DNA of 64,000 nucleotides from DATAYA01 sp963754235. GTDB taxonomy: Bacteria; Pseudomonadota; Alphaproteobacteria; Acetobacterales; Acetobacteraceae. Position 1 is the stretch's first letter, and every line of letters begins with the position of its first letter. The position numbers and the translations under genes were made by a program. Shown piece by piece: positions 17,906 to 26,698 of the stretch. The notes below the pieces were generated by a model. It searched no databases and was not told where the DNA came from. It saw only the letters and a list, made by a program, of their open reading frames with translations. The stretch spans positions 124,001 to 188,000 of the forward strand of contig CAVWFK010000018.1 in the NCBI GenBank assembly GCA_963754235.1, written 5' to 3'.

Positions 17906-18945
17906 GGACGGCCCCCGCTCTTGATGGTAAGCAAGGGCGGGGCGGCCGCGAGCGGCGGCGATTTCTGCCCGCGGTCGAACCAGCGCGCTATGGCCGGCAC
18001 GACCCCATCGGGAAGCACGTAGACGATGACGATCATCAGCGCGCCGTAGAGGATCCATTGGACCTCCGGGCCGACATAGGCGCGCAGGATCACCGGTGCG
18101 ATGCCGAAGATCAGGCCGCCTACTATGGGTCCGGCCAAGGTCCCCTTGCCGCCGGCGATCACCATGATCACCATCGTGACGGTGTTCAGGAACATGAAGA
18201 TCGCCGGATCGATGATCAAGATGTAGTGGGCATAGAGACCACCTGCCGTGCCCGCCATGGCCCCGGAAACCACCGCCGCCAGCACGAGATATTTCGTAAC
18301 GCTGATGCCGACAGAAGACGCGAGGGTCTCGTTCTCGCGGAGGGCGATCATGGCGCGGCCGTACTGCGAGTTCACCAGACGCTTGATGATCACGTAGGCG
18401 GCCGCGATAAAGAACAGGACGACGTAGTAGTTGCCGGCCTTGCCCCAGAGCGTGATCGAGCCCGTCCAGTCGAAACCGAGCGTCAACGGCGGAATGTTGG
18501 TGAGCGCAAGCGGTCCATTGGTCAGCTCGACCCAGTTCAGGGCGACCAAGCGCACGACCTCGGCGAAGCTGATGGTGACGATAACAAAATAGGCGCCGCG
18601 AACCCTGAACGCGAGTTTGCCGATAAGATAGCCGCACAGCCCTGCCACCATCGTCCCGAACAAGAGGCCGACAACGGCCGGCCACGGGTCGTGCGTGATC
18701 TCGAGACCGAAGATCGTGATGGTGAAGCCGAGCGACGTGAGCGCGCTGACATAGGCCCCGATGCCGAAGAAGGCGACATGCCCGAGGTTCAGCTGGCCGG
18801 TGTAGCCAAGCAGAAGGTTCAGGCTCATGGCGGCCAAGATGAAGATACCCGAAAGGATGAGCGTATTGAGGAAATACTGGTCCTTCAGCCACAGTGGCAC
18901 GGTGGCGAAGAGCACGAGGGCGACGATCGGGACCAAGCGCCTCAT
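17902..18945 (-). CDS. Branched-chain amino acid type ABC transporter permease (LivM-like)
   Basis: A 347-residue membrane protein with about nine to ten hydrophobic segments. Diagnostic pieces are SLNLLLGYTGQLNLGHVAFFGIGAY near residue 42 (split here by length; the key part is GYTGQLNLGHVAF), VRGAYFVIVTISFAEV, and the cytoplasmic coupling loop GRAMIALRENETLASSVGI. The ATG at 18945 overlaps the LivH stop by four bases. It forms the inner-membrane channel with LivH. Confidence 0.92.
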   Translation of the reverse strand: MRRLVPIVALVLFATVPLWLKDQYFLNTLILSGIFILAAMSLNLLLGYTGQLNLGHVAFFGIGAYVSALTSLGFTITIFGLEITHDPWPAVVGLLFGTMVAGLCGYLIGKLAFRVRGAYFVIVTISFAEVVRLVALNWVELTNGPLALTNIPPLTLGFDWTGSITLWGKAGNYYVVLFFIAAAYVIIKRLVNSQYGRAMIALRENETLASSVGISVTKYLVLAAVVSGAMAGTAGGLYAHYILIIDPAIFMFLNTVTMVIMVIAGGKGTLAGPIVGGLIFGIAPVILRAYVGPEVQWILYGALMIVIVYVLPDGVVPAIARWFDRGQKSPPLAAAPPLLTIKSGGRP

Positions 18946-19814
18946 CCGATGCGCTCTGAGCGTGCAAACAGGCCCGTAGGCCTGAACAGAAGCACAAGGA
19001 TGATGATCACGAAGCCAACCGCGTCGCGATACCCCGAGGAAATGTAGCCGGCCCCGAACTCCTCCGAGAACGCCAAAATGAAGCCGCCGATGGTGGCGCC
19101 GGTGATGTTGCCGAGGCCCCCGAGAATGACGATCGCAAACGCCTTCAAGGCGGCCATGTCGCCCATGGTGGGCACCACCACGAAGACGGCTCCCAGGAGT
19201 GCGCCGGCCGCTGCGGCAAGCCCGGAACCGAAGGCGAACGTCATGGTGTAGATCCGGCTCACCCTCACGCCCATCAGGGCCGCCGTGGAGCTGTCCTGGA
19301 AGGTCGCGCGCATCGCCTTGCCGAGCTTGGTCCGATGGATGATGAGATAGGTGCCCGCGATCAGAAGCAGTGCGAACACCAGCACCACGACGCGCAACCA
19401 CGACAGCGAGACCGGGCCGATGGTCAGAGGTGCGGTCGGGAACGGTGACGGCACGGATTTGGCCACACTGCCCCAGATCAGAATTTCGATATTCTGCATA
19501 GCAATCCAGGCGCCGATCGTGATGAGCATGGTCGTGTCCATGTCGGCGGAGCGTTTCGGCCTGATCAAAGTGAACTCAATTATCGCCCCGAGGCAGACGC
19601 CGGCGGCGGTCGCAAAGACTATCGAAACGTAGAAGTTCAACCCCAAATGGACGCCAAAGAAGTACATCATGTAGGCGCCGAACGCGTAGAGTTCGCCATG
19701 TGTGAAATTGACGATCCGCATGATGCCGAAGATCAGCGTGAGGCCGATCCCGAGCAGCGCATAGGCTCCGCCGGTGATGAGCGCGTTCGCTAGGTGCTGA
19801 AGGATCTGGTCCAA
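18942..19814 (-). CDS. Branched-chain amino acid type ABC transporter permease (LivH-like)
   Basis: This 290-residue integral membrane protein has the LivH opening GGAYALLGIGLTLIFGIMRI and VNFTHGELYAFGAYMMY, the coupling loop MRATFQDSSTAALMGV, and VILGGLGNITGATIGGFIL near the end. It is the first gene of livHMGF. There is no binding-protein gene with it; the LivJ-like gene at the left edge of the window or an unlinked one would have to serve. Confidence 0.92.
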   Translation of the reverse strand: MDQILQHLANALITGGAYALLGIGLTLIFGIMRIVNFTHGELYAFGAYMMYFFGVHLGLNFYVSIVFATAAGVCLGAIIEFTLIRPKRSADMDTTMLITIGAWIAMQNIEILIWGSVAKSVPSPFPTAPLTIGPVSLSWLRVVVLVFALLLIAGTYLIIHRTKLGKAMRATFQDSSTAALMGVRVSRIYTMTFAFGSGLAAAAGALLGAVFVVVPTMGDMAALKAFAIVILGGLGNITGATIGGFILAFSEEFGAGYISSGYRDAVGFVIIILVLLFRPTGLFARSERIG

Positions 19815-19949
19815 GGCTGGTCCTCACCACTTGCCACGTACGCCGCCATTTCTCTCGCTCACGAGGGAGCTGCCACGAGGCGTCGAGCGGTCCGCCTGCT
19901 TATGCATCCGGGCCAGCAGCGGCTAAACAGTCGTGCGGTCCTCCCTATG

Positions 19950-19978
19950 ATAGTAACAGCGCGCTGCGGCGGGCACAA
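19950..19978 (-). promoter_or_regulatory. Candidate sigma-70 promoter of livHMGF
   Basis: On the minus strand TTGTGC (19978-19973) and TACTAT (19955-19950) are 17 bases apart, about 136 bases before the livH ATG. The rest of the 245-base gap (19815-20059) shows no gene. Confidence 0.4.
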
Positions 19979-20059
19979 GCTGCCGGCCTTCGCCTGGTCA
20001 GTCGGCTATTTGGGGCGGGTACGAGCGGACCGAACGCCGGAAATCACGGCCGCATCGCA

Positions 20060-22208
20060 TCATTGGCCCAGCACGGCACGGGCATCGACGGCGACCGCAC
20101 CCTTGGCTCCGACGATCAGCGGGTTGATCTCGAGATCGACCAGCCGCGCGCCGAAATCCGATCCCAGCCAGCTTACCCGCTCCACCGCATCGGCGATCGC
20201 CTCCACATCCAGCGGCGGCCGACCACGCGCACCGAAGAACAGGGGCGCGCTGCGCAGCCCCGCGATCATCCGGTGCACCCCCGCGCGCGAAATCGGCGCC
20301 GGCGCCACCGCGAAATCCCGCAGGATCTCGACCGCGATGCCGCCGAGGCCCAACATCACGATTGGCCCGAATTGAGCATCGCGACGAATGCCGACGATGA
20401 CCTCGGCTTCGCCGCGCATCATCTCCTGCACCGAGAAACCCTCGATCCGCGCCTCCGGCAGAGCCGCACGTACGTGCGTCAGCATCTCGCGGGCAGCGTC
20501 CTCCACTGCATCGACGTCGCCAAGCCCGAGACGCACCGCACCGACATCGCTTTTGTGCAGGATATCGCGCGAGACGATTTTGAGCACCACGGGGAATCCC
20601 ATTGCCTGGGCGGCGCGCCCCGCTTCATCGACCGAGGCCGCCAGCCGCTCCCGGACCACGCGCACGCCGTAGCTGGAGAGGACACGCTTCATCTCCGTCT
20701 CGGTCTGTGGCCCTGGGCGCAAATCCGCCAACGCCGCTCGCTCAGGCAGGCCCGCCGGACGCGACGGCATCTCGCGTGGTGTGCCGGCCAGCGCGTCATA
20801 ATCGGCGATGAGCCTTAGCACGCTGAGGCCCTCTTCGAATCGATCGAAGCAGATCATGCCCGCTTCGCGCACCGCGCGCCGCGCCGGATCCGCCGCCGCC
20901 CCCGGAGTGACCACGATCGCGACGGGCTTGCCGCAGTCGCGCGCCGCCGCCGCGATCAGCCCGGCACGTTTCGCGTAAAACGGCATGGACGTCAGTACCG
21001 GCCAACCCGCTTCCCACGTCGGGATCGGCCAGCAGCAGACGCGTCGCCTCGTGCGAAATCTCGACCTCATCGCCGGAGCGGCGGCCACCGAGGTCGACCG
21101 GGTTTCGCGCCTGCGGCGCAAGCAGCATCGTCTCGAGTGCCGCGCAGGTCTCGGGGCGCAACGACGCGAGCGGCAGTCCAAGTTCGGTCAGCCGGTCGCT
21201 TGCGATGCCGGTGCCGCCGCCCGAGCCCGACAGCACGGCGACCCCCGCGGGCCGAGGTCCGGGATGGCGGATAAGAAAATGTGCCGCACGGACCATATCG
21301 TCCGGGTCAGCCGCCAGCACCACGCCTTGCTCACGGCAGACCGCCGCGAACGCCTCAAACGAGCCGGCGAGGCTCGCGGTGTGCGAGCGAACCGCCGCCA
21401 CGCCGGCTTGCGTCCGTCCGGTTTTCACCGCCAGCAGGGGCTTGCCGACCGCCCGACACCGCGCGGCCGCCGCGTGGAACCGAGCGCCGTCCAGCAGACC
21501 CTCGATATAAAGGCAAATTGCCGCAGAATCCGGCTCGTCGACGAGGTATTCCAGGAAATCGCAGATTTCGAGATCACTCTGGTTGCCGAGGGAAATGCCG
21601 TAGCGCAGCCCGATGCCGTCGGTCTTCGCGCGATCGAAGATCGACACCATCAGCGCGCCGCTCTGGCTCACCAGCGCGATCCTGCCGTCGCCCAGCGTGT
21701 CCGTGTTCAACACCACCGAAGAGCAAAGCGCCATGTGGTGATGGGGCACGATCAGCCCCATACAGTTCGGCCCGACGATACGCATGCCGCTCTCGGCCGC
21801 GATGCGCACCAGCGTCGCCTGGCGCTCCGCGCCGTCTTCACCGGCTTCGGCAAATCCGGTGGCAATGATGATGCAGCAGCCGACCCCGGCCTGTGCCGCC
21901 TCCTCCAGCGAGCCGATCAGGTGCTGGGTCGGAACCGCGAGGATCGCCACATCGGGTGGCGTCGGCACCTCGGCGATGCGCGGAAACGCCCGCCGGCCGG
22001 CGATTTCCTTGCGCTGGCGGTTGATTGGATAGATCTCACCCGCAAAGCCGTGTCGGACAAGGAAGTGCATGATCCGACCGCCGAACTTGTCAAGGCTGTC
22101 GGACGCGCCGAGCACCGCGACCGAATCCGGGTGCAGAATGCGGCCGATGTCTATTCGTGGCGTCGCCCGTCCGGCGCCCGCCTGTGCGGTGTGCAGGATG
22201 CGCTCCAT
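20060..22208 (-). pseudogene. Acyl-CoA synthetase (NDP-forming), interrupted by a +1 frameshift
   Basis: The upstream frame (from ATG 22208, with AGGAGG seven bases before) encodes the CoA-binding domain (DSVAVLGASDSLDKFGG), GPNCMGLI and the ligase domain with VSQSGALM and the SHTASLAG loop. It runs to LLLADPDVGSGLA near position 21003. The other frame takes over with VLTSMPFYAKRAGLIAAAA and continues into the ATP-grasp half (VVLKIVSRDILHKSDVGAV ... INPLIVGAKGAVAV), ending at 20060. Removing one base from the CCGG at 20998-21001 restores one protein of about 715 residues, the normal length. Such enzymes interconvert acyl-CoA with ADP and free acid plus ATP. It may be a true pseudogene or a sequence error, since both halves look fully conserved. 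Confidence 0.85.
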
Positions 22209-22341
22209 CGTCCCCTCCTCACATCGCGTCATGGCTCGCGCTCACCCGCACGCTTGTCGGCTGCGCGGAACGCGGCCCCAAACACCGCTGTGATGCAGGC
22301 ACGGGTGCTCTCGACGCGATGGGCGCCCTCGCGCGTCGAGA

Positions 22342-23205
22342 CTATTGCGGTGTTTGCCGGCACGTGGGTGTCGGTATCTCGCCGGTCGTCACCTTATACG
22401 GGCCGGGCAGCAGGCAATGGCCGTACGGCGTGAAGATCTTCTGGAGGCTGCCGTCCCCATGCATCTCATTCATCACCTTCGCCACTGCGTCGGCGACCGC
22501 GGGCGCCTTGAACGCCAGCGCCTCGGCATGCGGGTCGTAGCCGGTCAATGCGATCCGGAAGAAATCACGCCCCTTCGACTTGTACCAGTAGGCCTGTTCG
22601 GTGCCGATGAAGGCGCCGTCCACCTGGCCGGCCGACAATGCCTGCAGCACGTCGGCGTAAGTCGAGAAAGTGTGCACGTCAATCGGCGGCTTGCCGGATT
22701 TTTGCAGGGCTGCACTGGCCTTCTGTGCGTCCTGGCCATCGACGGTGCCGAGCTCCACGCCGAAGCGTTTGCCGGAAAAGTAATCAGGTCCGTCGATCTT
22801 GTCGGTGTTGCTCTTGTGTACGACGATGGCGAGCGTACTGGCGCCATACGGGATCATCAGCACCTGCGCCGCCCGCTGTGGCGTGTAGAACATGAAGGAG
22901 TCGATCATGTCGATGCGCCCCTGCTTCAACAGCGGGATCATGGTCGCGAACATGGTGTTCTGTAATTCCATTTTCAGGCAGAGCCGCTTGGCGATGGCGT
23001 TGCCGAGATCGACGTCGAGGCCGACGATGTTGCCCTCGTCGTCGACGTATTGAATCGGCGCCACGGTTGGGTTGATCGCCGCGATCAGCCAGCCCTTGCG
23101 CGCCAGCGGCGGATGGTTGAGCTTGGGCGAACAGGTCTCCGCCAGGCCCGGCGTCGCGGTTGCGAGCAGCAGTGCTCCCAACAGCAGCGTTGCTATCTTG
23201 TTCAT
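22342..23205 (-). CDS. Polar amino acid-type ABC transporter substrate-binding protein (SBP_bac_3)
   Basis: This 287-residue protein begins with a Sec signal peptide (MNKIATLLLGALLLATATPG, cleavage after GLA). A family 3 binding domain follows: PIQYVDDEGNIVGLDVDLGNAIAKRL is the hallmark region (about residues 49-75), with GRIDMIDSFMFYTPQRAAQV and GTVDGQDAQKASAALQ after it. GGGAGG-type spacing ahead of ATG 23205 (AGGGAGGAACA) fixes the start. It lies between an amidohydrolase-like gene and the acyl-CoA synthetase. The only matching permease nearby is at 30567-31307, across the divergent promoter region; no ATPase for it is in the window. Confidence 0.9.
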   Translation of the reverse strand: MNKIATLLLGALLLATATPGLAETCSPKLNHPPLARKGWLIAAINPTVAPIQYVDDEGNIVGLDVDLGNAIAKRLCLKMELQNTMFATMIPLLKQGRIDMIDSFMFYTPQRAAQVLMIPYGASTLAIVVHKSNTDKIDGPDYFSGKRFGVELGTVDGQDAQKASAALQKSGKPPIDVHTFSTYADVLQALSAGQVDGAFIGTEQAYWYKSKGRDFFRIALTGYDPHAEALAFKAPAVADAVAKVMNEMHGDGSLQKIFTPYGHCLLPGPYKVTTGEIPTPTCRQTPQ

Positions 23206-23345
23206 TGTTCCTCCCTGCTTCCGGTTTGCGCGCGGGCGCCATGGAACCCACCGCACCAGATCGAACCATACCGCATGTCGGGGCGCAAGGAAATCCACCT
23301 CGGGTTGCATTGGCCCGCGTCTTCGGCCGTCAAGCGCCGGCGCGG

Positions 23346-24257
23346 TCAATCCAGGCGAAAGAAGCGCTCCGCATTGGCATGCAGCCATTTTTCCAAAACG
23401 GCATCCTTCAGCGGCAAGGCCGCGTATTCCTCGATCAGGGCCGCCATCGGCAAGCCGAATGCCTCCCACGACAGGCCGACCATGATCTTGTCCTGGAGCA
23501 AGGTGTTGCCGAATTGCAAAAACTGCTCCCAGCCGGAGCCGGGTACCCCGAAATAACGCGGGCGGTGAGACGCGGTATCGCAATAGAGGTTGGGATGGCG
23601 GCGCAGCAACGCGACCATCTCGTTGACCCAGGGCCAGCCGCTCAATCCGGCGACGATGCGAAGCTCGGGGAAATCCACGGCGACCTGGTCCAGATGGCGC
23701 GGATGCCCGAGATCGTATGGGCGGTCGTTGGCGTAGTTCATATTGGCGTAGATGCGAACCGGGATGTCGAGCTCCGCGCATTTCGTGTACAGCGGATAAT
23801 AGCGCCGGTCGCTCGCCGGGATCATGTTGAAGAGGGCGGAGACCCGCAATCCGCCGAAGCCTTGCTCGCGCACCAGACGCTCGAGCTCGCGCACCCCACG
23901 CATCCCGTCATGCGGACTGATCGAGGCCATGCCGATGAAACGTGCCGGGTAGGCGGCAAGGATGTCGGCGATGACGTGGTTTGGCGCGCGCAATACGCCG
24001 CGTTCGACGCCGGCCTGGTCCATCAATGCGACGAAATCCGGAAGCGACATCCCCGGACTTCCCGCCCCGGCCGCATGATCGTCCGACTCCTGCCGCCGGG
24101 TAAAAATGCGCTGATAATTGGAGAAGCCATGACCGGGAAGTGGCGGCAGGCGTTCGGGGTCTCCAAATCCCGGCGGGTGGGTCGCCGTGGTGAACTTCCG
24201 CGGGTTGCCATTCTCGTCCGGCGGCAGATCGCATTCCACATCGATGACCTTGCGCAT
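23346..24257 (-). CDS. Amidohydrolase-2 family protein lacking the usual metal ligands
   Basis: The 303-residue protein has the ACMSD-like TIM-barrel pattern: MDQAGVERGVL, YPARFIGMASISPHDG, GFGGLRVSALFNM, and DFPELRIVAGLSGWPWVNEM followed by a NLYCDTASH strand. The metal-binding HxH that normally follows the first strand is replaced by DVECDL, and the usual GSDYP with the catalytic Asp reads GLSWEAFG. It may therefore have lost metal dependence or hydrolytic activity, or use another chemistry. It is the first gene of the minus-strand group and diverges from the crotonase gene across 109 bases. Confidence 0.75.
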   Translation of the reverse strand: MRKVIDVECDLPPDENGNPRKFTTATHPPGFGDPERLPPLPGHGFSNYQRIFTRRQESDDHAAGAGSPGMSLPDFVALMDQAGVERGVLRAPNHVIADILAAYPARFIGMASISPHDGMRGVRELERLVREQGFGGLRVSALFNMIPASDRRYYPLYTKCAELDIPVRIYANMNYANDRPYDLGHPRHLDQVAVDFPELRIVAGLSGWPWVNEMVALLRRHPNLYCDTASHRPRYFGVPGSGWEQFLQFGNTLLQDKIMVGLSWEAFGLPMAALIEEYAALPLKDAVLEKWLHANAERFFRLD

Positions 24258-24366
24258 GGCGAGTTTCCCTGTTGCCGAGCGTCGTGCAATGCACAGCCAT
24301 CAGATTGACACAAATCGGATCGTGGCGTAAGTCGGATACGCGGTTTCGGTCATTGAGGAGCGCGAA

Positions 24367-25152
24367 ATGGCGCAGAGCTTGGTGCGCCTTGAACAGGTCG
24401 GCCAGATCGCGACCGTCCTGATTGACAATGCGCCGGTCAATGCCGTCTCGGTGGGCGTTCTGCATGCCCTTCATGCGGCTTTCGACGAGATCGAGGCGAA
24501 CCACAGCATCCGCTGCGTCATTCTGTCCGGTGCCGGCGAAAAAGCGTTTTGCGCAGGCGCCGACATCCGCGAAGAGAAACAGTTTCGCGATCCCGACGCG
24601 AGTCGCGACTTCCGCGAGCTCGGACGCCGCACGCTCATTCGCATCGAGACTTTCTCGCGGCCGATCGTCGCCGCGATCCACGGATACTGCATCGGCGGCG
24701 GAACGGCGCTCGGCTGGGCATGCGACGTGCGCCTGGCCGCGGACAATGCCGTGTTCCGCGCCGGCGACGCCTATCTTGGTGTGATTCCGAGCTGGGGGAT
24801 GGGCCTGCTGCGGCTGCCGCGCCTCGTCGGCCGGACCCGCGCACTCGACCTTCTTCTGCTCGGCGAGAATTTCGGCGCTTCGCGGGCCCAGGAGCTCGGG
24901 CTCGTGACCGAAATCGTGCCGCGCCAGGAATTGCAAGCGCGCGCGCAGCGAGTGGCTGCCCGTATCGCCAGCGCCTCGCCCGCCGCGATCATGGCGATCC
25001 GCAAGGCCGTCAGCTTCAATCTCCGGCACGGCTGGGACGAGATGGCGGCGTACGAGGAAGAGCTGGCGGCGCAAATTTTTGCCCATCCCGACTGCGAGGA
25101 GGGGATGTCCGCCTTCCTCGAAAAGCGACAACCGCAGTTTCGCGATTTGTAA
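24367..25152 (+). CDS. Enoyl-CoA hydratase/isomerase (crotonase) family protein
   Basis: This 261-residue protein has both oxyanion-hole segments, GAGEKAFCAGADI and AAIHGYCIGGGTALGWACD. The two catalytic glutamates of true hydratases are not kept: the GGGCE position reads GGGTA and the PE position of QPEILLG reads GD. It is therefore more likely an isomerase, hydrolase, decarboxylase or lyase of the superfamily than an enoyl-CoA hydratase. GAGG lies eight bases before the ATG. It leads the plus-strand group that continues, after a 339-base gap, with the Rieske oxygenase operon. Confidence 0.85.
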   Translation: MAQSLVRLEQVGQIATVLIDNAPVNAVSVGVLHALHAAFDEIEANHSIRCVILSGAGEKAFCAGADIREEKQFRDPDASRDFRELGRRTLIRIETFSRPIVAAIHGYCIGGGTALGWACDVRLAADNAVFRAGDAYLGVIPSWGMGLLRLPRLVGRTRALDLLLLGENFGASRAQELGLVTEIVPRQELQARAQRVAARIASASPAAIMAIRKAVSFNLRHGWDEMAAYEEELAAQIFAHPDCEEGMSAFLEKRQPQFRDL

Positions 25153-25180
25153 AGGGTTTGGATTCGCGGCATCGCACAAG

Positions 25181-25224
25181 CCCTCTCCGCCCCTCGGGGC
25201 GGAGAGGGTTGGGTGAGGTGGGGG
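25181..25224. repeat. GC-rich palindromic repeat, copy A
   Basis: CCCTCTCCGCCCC and its reverse complement GGGGCGGAGAGGG form a near-perfect hairpin at 25181-25208, followed by TTGGGTGAGGTGGGG. Copy B lies 93 bases on in the opposite orientation. The 339-base gap 25153-25491 holds only these repeats and a promoter/operator region. Confidence 0.8.
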
Positions 25225-25316
25225 CCCGCGGCGACAACGCTATGGGCGCACGCCGCTTCGCCACGCACGCTGCGGTGTGACCCGCACGAAGCATCCCCCA
25301 CGCCCGATCGCCGCCC

Positions 25317-25357
25317 CCCCTCACCCCGACCCTCTCCGCCCCCCGGGGCGGAGAGGG
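25317..25357. repeat. GC-rich palindromic repeat, copy B (opposite orientation)
   Basis: CCCCTCACCCCGACCCTCTC followed by CGCCCCCCGGGGCGGAGAGGG is the reverse complement of copy A with few changes. The paired opposite arrangement is BIME-like and could act as terminator for the crotonase gene or as an mRNA-stabilising structure. Confidence 0.78.
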
Positions 25358-25433
25358 AGTTGAGTCCTCGCCTGCTGCGGTGAAGGCGAAGGCGTCTATT
25401 TCAAACTGAGACACCGCCCGCCGGATTTTCTCC

Positions 25434-25463
25434 TTGACACGGCGACGGCATACTAGTCAACTA
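25434..25463 (+). promoter_or_regulatory. Candidate promoter with FadR/GntR-type operator
   Basis: TTGACA at 25434-25439 is a perfect -35 hexamer. At 25454-25463 lies TAGTCAACTA, matching the TnGT-N2-ACnA half-site symmetry used by many FCD-type GntR regulators, and it sits where the -10 region would fall. The Rieske gene starts 28 bases later and the operon encodes a GntR/FCD regulator (28925-29605). Autoregulation is therefore plausible. No strong -10 was seen. Confidence 0.4.
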
Positions 25464-25491
25464 CCATGCCAGATAGCCGAGGGACGGAGAC

Positions 25492-26689
25492 ATGCAGCAA
25501 GCGATGTTCTTGCAAGAACCCTATCTCGGAACCCGTCGGCCGCTACATCGGGCCAGCCCGCTGCCGAGCTGGTGCTACACCAGCCAGGCATGGTACGACC
25601 GTGAGATCGAGGAGATCTTCCGCAAGGAGTGGCTCTGCATCGGCCGCGTGGAGCAGATTGCGGAATCCGGCAGCTACTTCACCGTCGAGGTGATCGGCCA
25701 GCCGCTGATCGCGGTGCGCGACGCCGCGGGAACTGTGCGGGTGCATCTCGGGGTCTGCCGGCACCGCGGGGCGATCATCGCGCAAGGGGAGGGGAAGTGC
25801 CGGAGCTTCACCTGTCCCTACCATAGTTGGACCTATGCGCTGGACGGACGATTGGTGGGAATTCCCGGCTCGCCGCATCCGCTGGCGGGAGTGGAGGATT
25901 TCCGCAACGAGGAGTACGGGCTGATCCCGGTGCGGACGGAGAGCTGGGCCGGGTTCATCTTCGTGACGTTCAACGCGGAGGCGCTGCCGCTCTCAGAATG
26001 GCTCGGCGAGCTTCCCGCCTTCCTCGCCGATTACCGGATGGAGGACGCGCGGCAGACGCATCGCGACGTCTATGACGTCGACTGCAACTGGAAGCTCTGG
26101 CTGGAGAACGCGTTCGAGAATTACCACGTCGCAACCGTCCACCGGAGACACTACGATCCGGCAAGGCCACAGAACTGGGAGTTCGAGAACACGCCCGGAC
26201 GCGGCCCGTGGGAGGCGATGTTCAGCAAACGGAGCGTCGTCGCCTATTCCGGCCTGCCGGAGATTCCAGGGCTCGCCCCTGCCCGGGCGGCAGGACTTTA
26301 TCATGTCTGGGTGCGGCCGAGCCTTCAGATCATTCTCACCTCGTCGTACATGAAGTACCCGGCAGTACCTGCCGCAGGGGCCGAACAAGCTGCGGCTCCA
26401 GGAGAACTGGACGTTTCCGAAGGCGACGGTGGCATCACCCGATTTTGGCGAGGTGGTGGGGCCGGCATACTACCACAAATATTCCGAAATCATCCGCGAG
26501 GACCTCGGCATCAACCCGAACGTGCACCGCGCGATGCAATCCGGCGCGTATCGGCCGGGGCGGTTCTCGCTCGAGGAATACATCGTGCACCGGATCGGCA
26601 ACTATGTGCTCGATCGCGTGATAGGGCCCGACGGTCCAGGCTCGCGTGCGCTGCGCGAGGGGCTCGATACGCGCCAGGCGGCGGACTAG
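25492..26689 (+). pseudogene. Rieske-type aromatic/quaternary-amine oxygenase alpha subunit, interrupted by a +1 frameshift
   Basis: Frame 1 gives the Rieske domain (CRHRG ... CPYHSW, the CxH and CxxH ligands, about residues 86-109) and the start of the catalytic domain with the iron site ENAFENYHVATVHRRHYDP. It runs to ILTSSYMKY at about 26357. The next frame then continues as RQYLPQGPNKLRLQENWTFP ... AYYHKYSEIIREDLG and ends at 26689. Deleting one C from CCC (26358-26360) joins them into about 398 residues, a normal length. The enzyme would use O2 and electrons from the reductase encoded at 29605-30565. It looks nearer to the single-component-alpha betaine/carnitine/stachydrine oxygenases than to ring dioxygenases, but the substrate is not known. 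All ligands seen are intact, so a sequence error is possible. Confidence 0.87.
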
Positions 26690-26698
26690 CGCCCCCTG

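Noticed and set aside
25181..25357. CRISPR-like array
   Set aside because: Only two palindromic units in opposite orientation, no regular spacers and no cas genes in the window.
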